From Prosthecobacter sp. (GTDB lineage Bacteria > Verrucomicrobiota > Verrucomicrobiia > Verrucomicrobiales > Verrucomicrobiaceae), in contig NZ_JAXMIH010000015.1 in the NCBI RefSeq assembly GCF_034366625.1, forward strand, positions 62,001 through 126,000: a stretch of DNA of 64,000 bases, given 5' to 3'. Positions 18,888-27,887 of this stretch are shown piece by piece. Positions within the stretch are counted from its first letter, which is position 1, and every line of letters starts with the position of its first letter. Below the pieces are notes generated by a model. That model saw only the letters and a list, made by a program, of their open reading frames with translations. It made no database searches and was not told the origin of the DNA. The translations under genes and the position numbers were made by a program.

Positions 18888-20684
18888 TTACAGTCTTGCT
18901 GGGCGCAGCAGGGCCTGGCCCACAATATTGAGCAGTTCCACCATGCCGAAAGGCTTGGGAAGAAAGTTTTCTCCAGCCTTCAGTTCCTTCGCATTGTTCA
19001 GGCTGGTCGGCGAATACCCGCACGTGAAGATGACCGGGAGTGTGGGATCTTCGGTGGAAAGGGCTTTTTCCAGATCAAACCCGCTGACTCCACCAGGCAG
19101 CTTGACGTCAATGATCGCCAGTTTGATGACGGATGAATTGCTGCGCCATTGCGTCCAGGCTTCATTGGCATCGGCGGCAGTGAGAACTTTGTGTCCCTGG
19201 CTGGTGAGTACGTATTCCATCACCTGGCGTACAGAATCTTCGTCATCGACGATCAGAATGGTCGAGGCTTCATCCTCAGAGGAGGTGTCCAGGAGTTTTT
19301 TATCCGGCGTGGCGGGTGTCTGGATGGCTCCGCTGGCAACCGGCAGACAGATTGAAAACTCGGTGCCGACCTCTGGCACGCTGCTGACATTGATCCATCC
19401 GTGCTGAAGACGGACCAATCCTTGGACAAGGATCAAGGAGATGTCTGCGCCGCCGTCTTGACCGGGTGACAGTTGGGATGCATCAAACAACCGTGAGAGT
19501 TCGACAGGATTCATGCCTTTTCCCGTGTCAGAGAAAATCATGGCCACATAGTCTCCTGGTGTTGCGTCAGGATGCACCTGGCATGCTGTCTTGACGTCGG
19601 GAATGGCAAACGGCCTGGTTTGAACCATCAACCTGCCGCCCGCTGGCATGGAGTCGCGGGCGTGGATGAGAAGGTTGAAAATAATCTGCTCCAAGGATGC
19701 CAGATCTGCCATGACGCACGGCAAATCGGGCGTGTGACTGATCTGTATGCTGATTTGCTCTCCCAAGGCCCGCTGCAGCAATGCTGCCTGCGCATCAATG
19801 ATCTGCCCCAGATGCAGCGGCGCTGGTTGCAGGTATTCGCGTCGATTGAATGTCACAAACTGCGCGGTGACTCCAGCCGCACGTTGCGTGGCGACGAGAA
19901 GTTCCTTCAGAGTGGATGGCACGTTGGAATTTCCTTCATGGGCCAGAGTTACTTCCAGATGGCCTTGGATGACGGTGAGGTAGTTGTTAAAAAAATGAGC
20001 CATCGCATCAGCGAAACGGCCGGTAGATTCCAAGCGCTGATTCCGGCACAACTTGTCCTCCAGTTGCTTGCGATGATCCTGCTCAAGCCTGAGCCGGTTG
20101 CTGACATCTTCGAAGCGAGTGGTCACCTCCAGAAGCTGGGCGTTCAGGCTGAGATTGCGGTGGGAAGTCTGATGCTCGGCACCATGTTTGCTCGTGAGCG
20201 TGCGGATGAGCTGGGTGATCTCGAAGGGAACAAGCCTGAACTTGAGCACCAAGAGCCGATGATTGGATCCCAGCTCGATAGGGATTTGTTCAAACGACTC
20301 CAGTTGGGACACTGCATGAAGCACCACGTGCAAGTCTCGCTGGATCTGCCACATACGTTTAATGATCTGCCGGTAGTCTTTACCATAAAACAGGCGGCCA
20401 TCCATGATCACCAGCGAAAATGGCTTATGTGCCTGCACCGCAGATTCAACCAAAGTCAGTGCTTCTTTCTCGTTCATTGAGCAGACCACATCAGGTGGTG
20501 AGACATCTGGTCTGGCTTGATTGGTTTGCTTTGCCGTGGCCAGGGGGGCGGAGGAAGTTCCGCTGTGATCCATGTTCTGTAGAGCGTGAGAAATGCGCAG
20601 ATCTTCTTTGATCGTTCGCTCTTCACTCACAATCAGAATCCGACTGCAAGTGGCTAGGTTAGGCTGAATGGTATTTAGATACAT
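18888..20684 (-). CDS. Hybrid histidine kinase with damaged catalytic motifs
   Basis: 598 aa. The N-terminal region (about 10-160) looks like a degenerate receiver (ILIVSEE, FSLVIMDGRLF). A coiled linker leads to HisKA at about 215-285. The H-box reads MAHFFNNYLTVI, so the acidic residue after H230 is replaced by Phe. In the ATPase domain the N-box has His where Asn is expected (LLIHARDSMP, H341). G1 is present (DTGKGM), but the G2 Gly-rich lid is lost (GADISLILVQ). The C-terminal receiver (about 480-595) keeps LIVDDED, AIIDVKLPGG and LPKPFG. It may be a pseudokinase or a pure phosphatase/relay protein. It is upstream of and co-directional with the kinase at 14705-18703. Confidence 0.87.
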   Translation of the reverse strand: MYLNTIQPNLATCSRILIVSEERTIKEDLRISHALQNMDHSGTSSAPLATAKQTNQARPDVSPPDVVCSMNEKEALTLVESAVQAHKPFSLVIMDGRLFYGKDYRQIIKRMWQIQRDLHVVLHAVSQLESFEQIPIELGSNHRLLVLKFRLVPFEITQLIRTLTSKHGAEHQTSHRNLSLNAQLLEVTTRFEDVSNRLRLEQDHRKQLEDKLCRNQRLESTGRFADAMAHFFNNYLTVIQGHLEVTLAHEGNSNVPSTLKELLVATQRAAGVTAQFVTFNRREYLQPAPLHLGQIIDAQAALLQRALGEQISIQISHTPDLPCVMADLASLEQIIFNLLIHARDSMPAGGRLMVQTRPFAIPDVKTACQVHPDATPGDYVAMIFSDTGKGMNPVELSRLFDASQLSPGQDGGADISLILVQGLVRLQHGWINVSSVPEVGTEFSICLPVASGAIQTPATPDKKLLDTSSEDEASTILIVDDEDSVRQVMEYVLTSQGHKVLTAADANEAWTQWRSNSSVIKLAIIDVKLPGGVSGFDLEKALSTEDPTLPVIFTCGYSPTSLNNAKELKAGENFLPKPFGMVELLNIVGQALLRPARL

Positions 20685-20805
20685 GCTTCCGAACGTAGCC
20701 GCAAATTGTTATAAATTTAATAAAATTAGGTTCAATTTGAAGGTGTTCTGTTATCAAAAGGGTGTTTTGTAAATACGGAGGCGGAGCGTTCTTAAAATAA
20801 TCAAC

Positions 20806-20891
20806 CTAAATAATAAATGAACATTTAGATGCTGGCGGCTCTAATCTGTGGTGCTCTAAATGTAGTTTCATCCTCTGGACTAAATATTTAG
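20806..20891. promoter_or_regulatory. Cluster of CTAAAT/ATTTAG elements in divergent promoter region
   Basis: The 212-bp AT-rich region between divergent kinase genes (20684 and 20897) has CTAAAT at 20806, ACATTTAG at 20821-20828, its complement CTAAATGT at 20856-20863, and a 12-bp perfect palindrome CTAAATATTTAG at 20880-20891, ending 5 bp before the start codon of the gene at 20897. Such spacing is compatible with operator sites, but AT-rich chance matches are possible. Confidence 0.35.
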
Positions 20892-20896
20892 AACGC

Positions 20897-21604
20897 ATGC
20901 AATCCACCGCCTCAGATCTGGAAAAAAACTCAGCTGCGATGCTGCTGCAAGCGCTGAGCTGTCTGCTGAAGGAAGATGATGCTCATCGCGTCGATTTCGC
21001 TCAGTTGCTTCACAAGGATGTGGCCGGAAGCTTGGTGGCTTGTTCATCGCTCGGGGAAATGATGAGGCACGAACTGGCCCACGGGGGGGATGCTGTCAGC
21101 CTTGGCAGGCTGCTATCCAGCCTGGATTCTACTTTGCGGCAGGTGCTTCAACTGGTGCGTGATTTGACGGAAGGACAGCTTCCACCGGTTTTAAAAGCCT
21201 TCGGTCTGAATGTGGCGCTGCAGCAGCTTGTGCGAAACATCGGCGAAAATTTTGCCGGATCACTGGTTCTTCACATCAACGGTGATGAGCCGCAGTTTGA
21301 ACTGGCCAGTCGGCTCAACCTGTATCGGATCATCCAGGCCATGCTAAAACATTGCGTGCGTTATGCGAACACCTCCTGGGTGGAGGTGACCTGCCGTGCC
21401 TCCCCTGAGAAGCTGGAAATCACCATCGATCACGATGGTGGTGACAGTATCTGGAAAGAGACCGGCGTCGGGTCAGAAATGGCCATTATTGAGGCTAGGT
21501 GTCTGCTACTTGGGTCACGCATGCAGGTCATGCGTGCCGGCCCGGGCGGCAGTTCGCGCGTTTCACTGATCGCGTTTCCATCACCGGCCCGGGTGACATC
21601 GTGA
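20897..21604 (+). CDS. Soluble NarX-type sensor histidine kinase, compact
   Basis: 235 aa with no TM helix and no recognisable sensor domain. The N-terminal helical part has an HisKA_3-like dimerisation box (FAQLLHKDVAGSL) in which the canonical HD is HK, and a HATPase_c-like domain follows (about 120-230). The ATPase motifs are weak: LYRIIQAMLKHCVRYA resembles the N-box without Asn, ITIDHDGGD resembles G1, and the Gly-rich segment near the end is GPGGSSRVSL. It lies 10 bp before a NarL regulator in the same direction, the typical order of a NarX/NarL pair, so the regulator at 21615 is the likely partner. Confidence 0.78.
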   Translation: MQSTASDLEKNSAAMLLQALSCLLKEDDAHRVDFAQLLHKDVAGSLVACSSLGEMMRHELAHGGDAVSLGRLLSSLDSTLRQVLQLVRDLTEGQLPPVLKAFGLNVALQQLVRNIGENFAGSLVLHINGDEPQFELASRLNLYRIIQAMLKHCVRYANTSWVEVTCRASPEKLEITIDHDGGDSIWKETGVGSEMAIIEARCLLLGSRMQVMRAGPGGSSRVSLIAFPSPARVTS

Positions 21605-21614
21605 TTTCATCTTC

Positions 21615-22280
21615 ATGGCACTGAATCCTCTTATGCAAACTTCTTCACCGTTCAGCATTCTGGTTGTCGATGACCATGCACTGGTGCGTGAAGCTTTCAC
21701 AACCATGCTGAAAGGGGAGTTCCCGCAGGCCACGGTGGTTCCCACCGGCACCTGTGCGGAGGCGATGACTGAAGCCCGTCTTCACAATTATGAAATTGCC
21801 CTGGTGGACATCGAACTGGGGGACAGATCTGGCATGGAGCTGACCACGGAGCTGCGCACTCTGCCGGTCCCGCCCAGAATCATCGCTGTTTCGATGCATC
21901 AGGAGGAAACCTTCGTCACGCGCACCATGCAACTCGGAGCGCGATCCTATGTGACCAAGGATGCGCCTCCGCATGAGCTGTTTGATGCGATCCGCAGCAC
22001 ATTGGAAGGCCGCAGCTACATTTCCAGGGAACTGGCGCAAAAATTCGCGGACCAATCGATCCGCAAAGGATCAGCCGGGCATGTGCATGAAAAACTTTCC
22101 AATCGTGAGCTGGAAGTGCTCATGCAGTTGGCGCGCGGCAAGAGCCTCAAGCAGGTGGCGCTCGATCTCTCTCTCAGTCCGAGAACGGTGGCGGTTCATA
22201 AGCACAATCTGTGCCGCAAAACCGGGCTTAAAGGAACTGTCGAGATCCTCAGATACTGCCAGTCCAACGGGCTGGCTTGA
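21615..22280 (+). CDS. NarL/FixJ-family response regulator
   Basis: 221 aa. Receiver at residues 13-130 with VVDDH, phospho-acceptor D65 (ALVDIELGD) and VTKDAPP. LuxR HTH at about 150-215 (LSNRELEVLMQL, SPRTVAVHKHNL). Paralog of the regulator at 2750-3427, both sharing the block GKSLK..(S/A)LDLSLS. Probably phosphorylated by the kinase encoded 10 bp upstream. A FadL-like outer-membrane protein gene follows at 22298 and may be co-transcribed, as only 17 bp separate them. Confidence 0.9.
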   Translation: MALNPLMQTSSPFSILVVDDHALVREAFTTMLKGEFPQATVVPTGTCAEAMTEARLHNYEIALVDIELGDRSGMELTTELRTLPVPPRIIAVSMHQEETFVTRTMQLGARSYVTKDAPPHELFDAIRSTLEGRSYISRELAQKFADQSIRKGSAGHVHEKLSNRELEVLMQLARGKSLKQVALDLSLSPRTVAVHKHNLCRKTGLKGTVEILRYCQSNGLA

Positions 22281-22297
22281 ACCCAACATCCCAACCT

Positions 22298-23584
22298 ATG
22301 AAATTACGCGCCTTTCATATCATCCTCGCCTCGGGCTTTGCCTTTGCCGCAGCCCATGCTGCCGAAACCCTTTCCGTGGTGCCTGATTCCGCTCAGGCTC
22401 TGGGGATGGTGGGCGGCAGATTGGCCAACCTGCACGATGCTTCTGCTGTCCGCGTGTCACCGGCGAATATTCTTCAAATCAAAGAGCCGGAGGTTCTCCT
22501 CAACCTTGCAGTTTGGAACGGCGACATCCGGCTGGACTCAAACATCAGCGGATCGGTGAAAATGAGCCAGTCATGGATCTATCCCGGCAGCATCTATGCC
22601 GTTCTTCCAGTGGTGCCTGACAAGCTGGCATTCGGATTCGGAATCAGCACGCCGTTTGGTCTTGGCTCGTACTTTCCGAAAAACATGCCCTTTGGTCCAG
22701 GTGTGGGTGCCGGTTTGCGCCACAACCTGCCCTTCGAAGCGAAGCTGCTGGCCGTGGACTTCACACCTGCCCTCGCGTTTCGCGTGACTGACACCCTGAC
22801 CATGGCCGCTGGTCTGGACATTGTTTACTCCCAGCTCACTCTGGGGCGTATCTACCCTTGGGGAGTCTTGCCCGGTGCCGGTGGCACTCCAGACGGAGAG
22901 CTTCAATTGAAGGGGGATGGCTGGGGCGTTGGCGGCTACCTCGGAGCCAACTGGGAGTTTGCCCCAGGACATCGGCTCGCCTTGATCGGACGGCTGCCGA
23001 TCAAAATCAGCTACAGCGGCCGCACGGAAACCGTGGGTATGCCGAGTGGCAATGCGTTTTTGACCGGAGTAGGGGCGACCAGCACGAGCCGGTTTGGCTC
23101 AGAAATGACCTTTCCGGGTTCTATTGCCATTGGTTACGGCGTTGACCTCACCGACCGGCTCACCCTGGGGTTTGATTTTCAGTGGTCGGACAACTCGTCC
23201 CACGATGACATCCCGCTCGATTTGGGAAACAACCAGGCGCTGCTTTTCGGCCAGAGTGCTGCGGTGCTGGGCTGGAAAGACTCCATCGACCTCGGTTTCG
23301 GCGCCAGCTACAAGCTCGACAAAGCTTGGCAGTTGCGTTGCGGCTATCTTTTTTCAGAAAACTCCCAACCGGAGACCAACTACCTGCCTTCAGCGGCGGC
23401 GTATGATCGCCATGTGTTTGGCGTGGGGGTTGGCTGGAGAGGCAAAACTCGTAACGTGGATCTCGCGTATGCCTTCGTTTACAACCCTATCCGCACCATT
23501 GGCAGTGCAGCCACTCCAGCATTCAACGGAAACTACAAACACCAGTGGCATGTGATCTCACTCAGTGTCACCCAACGTTTTTGA
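22298..23584 (+). CDS. FadL/OMPP1/TodX-family outer-membrane transport protein
   Basis: 428 aa from the ATG at 22298; the longer TTG start at 22277 overlaps the previous stop and is less likely. Signal peptide at residues 1-22 (ending AAAHA|AETLS). The mature protein is a predicted beta-barrel with many alternating strands and a C-terminal Phe (SLSVTQRF). Early FadL-type features are seen: SAQALGMVGGRLANLHDASAVRVSPAN and then FGFGISTPFGLG. The family carries long-chain fatty acids or hydrophobic compounds across the outer membrane. It lies next to a locus that may make a fatty-acid methyl ester signal (23724-29138), so a role in uptake of that signal is possible but unproven. Confidence 0.88.
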   Translation: MKLRAFHIILASGFAFAAAHAAETLSVVPDSAQALGMVGGRLANLHDASAVRVSPANILQIKEPEVLLNLAVWNGDIRLDSNISGSVKMSQSWIYPGSIYAVLPVVPDKLAFGFGISTPFGLGSYFPKNMPFGPGVGAGLRHNLPFEAKLLAVDFTPALAFRVTDTLTMAAGLDIVYSQLTLGRIYPWGVLPGAGGTPDGELQLKGDGWGVGGYLGANWEFAPGHRLALIGRLPIKISYSGRTETVGMPSGNAFLTGVGATSTSRFGSEMTFPGSIAIGYGVDLTDRLTLGFDFQWSDNSSHDDIPLDLGNNQALLFGQSAAVLGWKDSIDLGFGASYKLDKAWQLRCGYLFSENSQPETNYLPSAAAYDRHVFGVGVGWRGKTRNVDLAYAFVYNPIRTIGSAATPAFNGNYKHQWHVISLSVTQRF

Positions 23585-23723
23585 TTGAAAATCAATGATA
23601 TGAAGAGCATTTCCTCCGTATGTCTCTCGCCCCTCGGGGAGGCTTTCCAAAACGCGCGATATCCCTTTCGAGGGCGATTGAGCTGTCATCGAGCCTGAAA
23701 GGCCTTAGCAGGGGATCTGTAAC

Positions 23724-25172
23724 ATGGAGAACAACGACAATTCACTTCCAAACATAACTTCCACCGGGGAGCGCCTCAGTTTCATCGTCTGCCGCAACAG
23801 CCAGGGGGCGGAGGTGCGCGGAACGCTGCACCGCCTCACACGCTATCTCGGCGTCTTCGAAGTCTATAATCCTTACAGCATCGTGCAGCTCTCCGAAGTG
23901 CTCAATGACTTCAGGATCATGATGAATGACCGCGTGGTTTACACCGGCAGGGCCACCATTGCCAATCTGGTGAACACCGGCATCATGCTCATCTGCGAGG
24001 CCTCGCTGTCGGATGAGGGCTGGATCGACATTGACATTCTCTCTCCTGCGCAGAACAAGAGCCGCCTGCTGGCCGACTTTGCCGATTTCCTGCGCGAGAC
24101 GGAGAAAAGTTATCGTGTCGTCCCCGAATTTAAAATTGTGGTAGCGGACATGCACACGATGCTGTCCGACCTCCGTCGCTGGATGGAGCAGGTGGAACTC
24201 GGTGTGCGCTCGCTGCCCACCGGCGACCGCATTCAGGCCGAGCGCGAAGTGCTCATGCAGATGGAGGAACCCATCGTGCCGACCGTGTACCCGCTGATGA
24301 AGCGATTTGAAGAATCAGCATCGGCCATCCCGCAGGAACAGCAGCCGGTGCATCGGAGCTACATCAAACGACAGCTCCATCCCCTGGTTCTGTGCGCGCC
24401 GTTTGTGTACCGGACCTATCACAAACCGCTGGGTTATGCTGGTGATTATGAGATGGTGAGCATGATGTTGCGAGACCCCTATGAGGGCAGCTCCATTTTT
24501 GCCAAGCTGCTCAACAAGCTGTACCTCGACATTCCGCCGGTGATCGCTCACCGCAACCGCATCACCTATCTTGTTGAGCAGTTGAAGGCCGAAACCACGC
24601 GCGTCGCCGCCAGCAGCCGAGTCGCCCGTATCTACAATCTCGGCTGCGGCCCCGCCCAGGAAATTCAGAATTTTCTGACTCACGAACCCATCGCGGATTC
24701 TGCCGACTTGCTGCTGCTGGATTTCAATGATGAAACCATCACTCACACCACGCGGTCTTTGGAAGATCTCCGTAATCGTCACCGCCGCCGCACCGGTCTC
24801 CGTTTTGAGAAAAAATCAGTGCATCAAATTCTGAAGGAAACCGGCCGTGCCGCAGCGCAGGCTGGAAGCTACGACATGGTTTATTGCGCGGGCCTGTTTG
24901 ATTACCTCTCAGACCGCATCTGCCGGCGGCTTTTGGAGATATTTTATGACCTCCTCGCGCCCGGCGGACTGCTGATCGCCACCAACGTGCATCCGAGCAA
25001 TCCCTGGAAAAACTGGATGGAGTACCTGGCGGACTGGCACCTTGTTTATCGGAATGAAGAACAGTTTCTCAAACTGGCCCCGGACCGTGCTCCGCCTGAT
25101 GCCGTCACCATAAAAGCAGATCCCACGGGGGTGAACATCTTTTTGGAAGTGCGCAAACCCGCCAATGACTGA
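23724..25172 (+). CDS. SAM-dependent methyltransferase, PhcB-like (signal synthesis candidate)
   Basis: 482 aa. Residues about 15-115 look like a PilZ-type beta domain (FIVCRNSQGAEVRGTL, YLGVFEVYNPYSIVQ). A helical linker follows, then a class I methyltransferase domain at about 290-480 with motif I IYNLGCGPAQE (about 306-316), acidic LLLLDFND and DMVYCAGLFDYL. In Ralstonia, PhcB methylates a 3-hydroxy fatty acid to make the quorum signal 3-OH PAME/MAME, and proteins of this type are often annotated as extracellular-factor biosynthesis. The support here is mainly the neighbourhood: a kinase and a receiver-kinase protein follow, as in phcBSR. SD-like AGGGGA lies upstream. It overlaps the next gene by 8 bp. 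Confidence 0.75.
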   Translation: MENNDNSLPNITSTGERLSFIVCRNSQGAEVRGTLHRLTRYLGVFEVYNPYSIVQLSEVLNDFRIMMNDRVVYTGRATIANLVNTGIMLICEASLSDEGWIDIDILSPAQNKSRLLADFADFLRETEKSYRVVPEFKIVVADMHTMLSDLRRWMEQVELGVRSLPTGDRIQAEREVLMQMEEPIVPTVYPLMKRFEESASAIPQEQQPVHRSYIKRQLHPLVLCAPFVYRTYHKPLGYAGDYEMVSMMLRDPYEGSSIFAKLLNKLYLDIPPVIAHRNRITYLVEQLKAETTRVAASSRVARIYNLGCGPAQEIQNFLTHEPIADSADLLLLDFNDETITHTTRSLEDLRNRHRRRTGLRFEKKSVHQILKETGRAAAQAGSYDMVYCAGLFDYLSDRICRRLLEIFYDLLAPGGLLIATNVHPSNPWKNWMEYLADWHLVYRNEEQFLKLAPDRAPPDAVTIKADPTGVNIFLEVRKPAND

Positions 25173-27861
25173 AGTGTCTCCAGTTTTAGCGTCCAGCCTG
25201 AAAGAGAACTTTCAGGCCTACGAGCAGGACATTCGCGTCCAAAACTACCGGCTGTGCGGTATTCTGGCCTCAGTGTTCATGATCGCGGGGGCTTCATTGG
25301 ACTGGGTCGTGTTTGGCTGGGACGGCATCAGGCGCTTTATGCTGCCTCGCATTTTGTCAGCCATCGTCATCATGGGCGTTTGGATGCTGTTGGTGCTGCC
25401 TTGGGGGAAAAAAATGCATCGGGCGCTTGGTCTTTTTGGCATGGCGTTTCCCTTGATCGCATCCATCTCGTGGATGATCTACGCCAAGGATGGCTCGGAC
25501 TCGCCTTACTACGCCGGTCTGAATCTCGTGATGCTCGGCGCAGCAATTCTGATGCGGTGGACGCTCGAAGACAGCATCATAGTCGTGGCCCTGACCTTGG
25601 TGTCCTACTTGGTCGCCTGCTATACACACGGCCCCATCGGCAACCGCAGCATCTTCTTCAACAACTTGTATTTTCTCTTTGTCACGGGCGTGTTTACCAT
25701 TGCCGGCACATCGTTCTACAATGGCATACGTTTCTCGGAATTCCGGCTCCGGCATGATTTGGATCTCAATCGGGCGAAACTGGAGACCGCCTATGGCGAA
25801 CTTGCCGAGACCAACCAGAAGCTACGCGAACTCGACGAAACCAAGAGCCGCTTCTTCGCCAACATCAGCCACGAACTGCGCACGCCGCTCACGTTGATGA
25901 TCGCACCGCTGGAATCCCTCATCCATCGTTCGGAGTCCACCACCACTCCCGAAGATCGTGATCTGATGGCCACCATGCATGGCAACGGCATGCGCCTGCT
26001 CAAGCTCATCAACGATCTGCTCGATCTCGTGCGCCTGGAGTCTGGACGCGCCCAGGTGCGTGTGCAGCGGGTGGAGATGAGCGAGTTCATCCACGGCCTC
26101 TCCACGGCCATTGGTGCCGTGGCGGAAGACAAACGCGTCCAATTGCATGCCAGCGTCCAGCCGGATGTCGGCACCGTGCTCGCCGACCCAGAAAAGCTCG
26201 AGCGCATCTGCCTCAACTTGCTGTTCAATGCCGTGAAGTTCACCGCTTCCGGTGGTCGGGTGGATTTCACCGCTGCGAAAGAGGACGGCTGGCTGGTTGT
26301 CGAAGTGCGCGATTCCGGCATGGGCATTCCTGCGGATCAACTGCCGCACATCTTCAACCGCTTCTGGCAGGCGGACACCTCCTCCCAGCGCAAGTTCCAG
26401 GGCATGGGCATCGGCCTCGCACTCGTCAAGGAACTCGCGGAAGTGCAAGGTGGCAGTGTGATCGCAACCAGCGTGGTCGGCAAAGGCACCACCATGACGG
26501 TGAAACTGCCGCTGCACCTGACGGAAACCGCCGTGGTCGAAGATGAGGCCCGTGAAGTGACCGAAACATCCGCCGAGCCTCCAAAAGAAGAGAAGAACTG
26601 GATCGCCGATCTTTACCGTCGTGCCGAGATGTTCCCGGCCATGACCTCGCTCCAGGCCACGCTGCGTCCAGTGGAAACGGGCATCAGCCGCAGCAAGAAG
26701 CCCATGCTGCTCATCGCCGACGATGAACCCGACATGCTGCGCTTCCTCAAGAGCCAGTTGAGCAACAACTTTGAAATTCTGGAGGCCGTGGACGGGCAGC
26801 AGGCCGTGGACAAGGCTGCGCAATTTCTGCCGGACATCATTCTTTCTGACATGATGATGCCTGAAAAGGACGGCCTCCAAGTCTGCCGTGAACTGCGCGA
26901 CCGCACGTCCACCCGCTCTATTCCTATCGTGCTGCTCACCGCGCGTGCTGACGAGAAAACGAAGCTCGAATGTCTCGCCGCCGGTGCCAGTGACTTCTTG
27001 CCGAAGCCTTTCTCCCTGACCGAGATCATGGTTCGCTTGAAAAACCTGGTCGATTCACGCCTCTACCAGAAAGAACTCGTGGTGCAGAAGCAGCAGCTCG
27101 AAAACGCACTCGAGCAGATCAAGGAAACCGAGTCCCTGCTCGTGCAGAACGAAAAACTGGCCTCGCTAGGCCGCCTCAGTGCCGGCTTGATTCACGAGAT
27201 CAACAACCCGCTCAACTATGCCCGCCAGGGCCTTCATATCATCGGCCGCTCCACCAAATCCTTGCCCGAAGACGAGCGCGCTGACTTTGCCGACACGCTC
27301 AAGGATGTGGAAGACGGCGTGAACCGCGTCATCCAGATCATTTCTGATTTGCGTGGCTTCACGCGCAACGCCAGCCAGCTCAACCACGCCTTTGATCTGA
27401 AAAACATGGTGGACACCGGCATGCGCTTTTTCTCCCATGTCTGGAAGGACGGCATCAAACGCGAGGTGGACATCCCCTCCGGCCTCGAAGTCCGTGGCGA
27501 CAGCAATCAATTCGTCCAGATTCTCATCAACCTCATCCAGAACGCGCTCGACGCCATGGGGACCAAGGAATATCCGGCGGAGGAATCCGCCTGTCTCACT
27601 CTTTCCGCACACACCCGTGGGGACAAGGTCGTCTTCACCATCAAGGACAACGGCCCCGGCATCCCGCAGGAGATTCGGGACAAGATCTTTGATCCCTTCT
27701 TTACCACCAAGGATGTGGGGCAGGGCATGGGTCTCGGACTTTCCATCTGCAACCGTATTATCGCCGACCATGGCGGACGCATCGAGGTGCGCAGCCAGCC
27801 CGGACTGTTCACTGAGTTTATTTTGGAATTACCCTCCTCCGACAGCACCCACAACACGTAA
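25165..27861 (+). CDS. Membrane hybrid histidine kinase with two kinase modules, PhcS-like
   Basis: 898 aa. Six TM helices in residues 25-185 form the only sensor. A first kinase module follows: HisKA (NISHELRTPLTL, H236) and HATPase (NLLFNAVKF, DSGMGIP, GMGIGLALVKEL). Then a receiver (about 510-630; LIADDEPD, D562 in LSDMMMPEKDG, LPKPF). A second kinase module completes the chain: GLIHEINNPLNYA (H677), NLIQNALDAM, DNGPGIP, GMGLGLSICN. Both modules look catalytically intact, which is unusual. It overlaps the methyltransferase gene by 8 bp (translational coupling) and is the likely receptor or transducer of the PhcBSR-like system. Confidence 0.9.
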   Translation: MTEVSPVLASSLKENFQAYEQDIRVQNYRLCGILASVFMIAGASLDWVVFGWDGIRRFMLPRILSAIVIMGVWMLLVLPWGKKMHRALGLFGMAFPLIASISWMIYAKDGSDSPYYAGLNLVMLGAAILMRWTLEDSIIVVALTLVSYLVACYTHGPIGNRSIFFNNLYFLFVTGVFTIAGTSFYNGIRFSEFRLRHDLDLNRAKLETAYGELAETNQKLRELDETKSRFFANISHELRTPLTLMIAPLESLIHRSESTTTPEDRDLMATMHGNGMRLLKLINDLLDLVRLESGRAQVRVQRVEMSEFIHGLSTAIGAVAEDKRVQLHASVQPDVGTVLADPEKLERICLNLLFNAVKFTASGGRVDFTAAKEDGWLVVEVRDSGMGIPADQLPHIFNRFWQADTSSQRKFQGMGIGLALVKELAEVQGGSVIATSVVGKGTTMTVKLPLHLTETAVVEDEAREVTETSAEPPKEEKNWIADLYRRAEMFPAMTSLQATLRPVETGISRSKKPMLLIADDEPDMLRFLKSQLSNNFEILEAVDGQQAVDKAAQFLPDIILSDMMMPEKDGLQVCRELRDRTSTRSIPIVLLTARADEKTKLECLAAGASDFLPKPFSLTEIMVRLKNLVDSRLYQKELVVQKQQLENALEQIKETESLLVQNEKLASLGRLSAGLIHEINNPLNYARQGLHIIGRSTKSLPEDERADFADTLKDVEDGVNRVIQIISDLRGFTRNASQLNHAFDLKNMVDTGMRFFSHVWKDGIKREVDIPSGLEVRGDSNQFVQILINLIQNALDAMGTKEYPAEESACLTLSAHTRGDKVVFTIKDNGPGIPQEIRDKIFDPFFTTKDVGQGMGLGLSICNRIIADHGGRIEVRSQPGLFTEFILELPSSDSTHNT

Positions 27862-27887
27862 GCCGACACCTAGAAGGACACTCCGCC

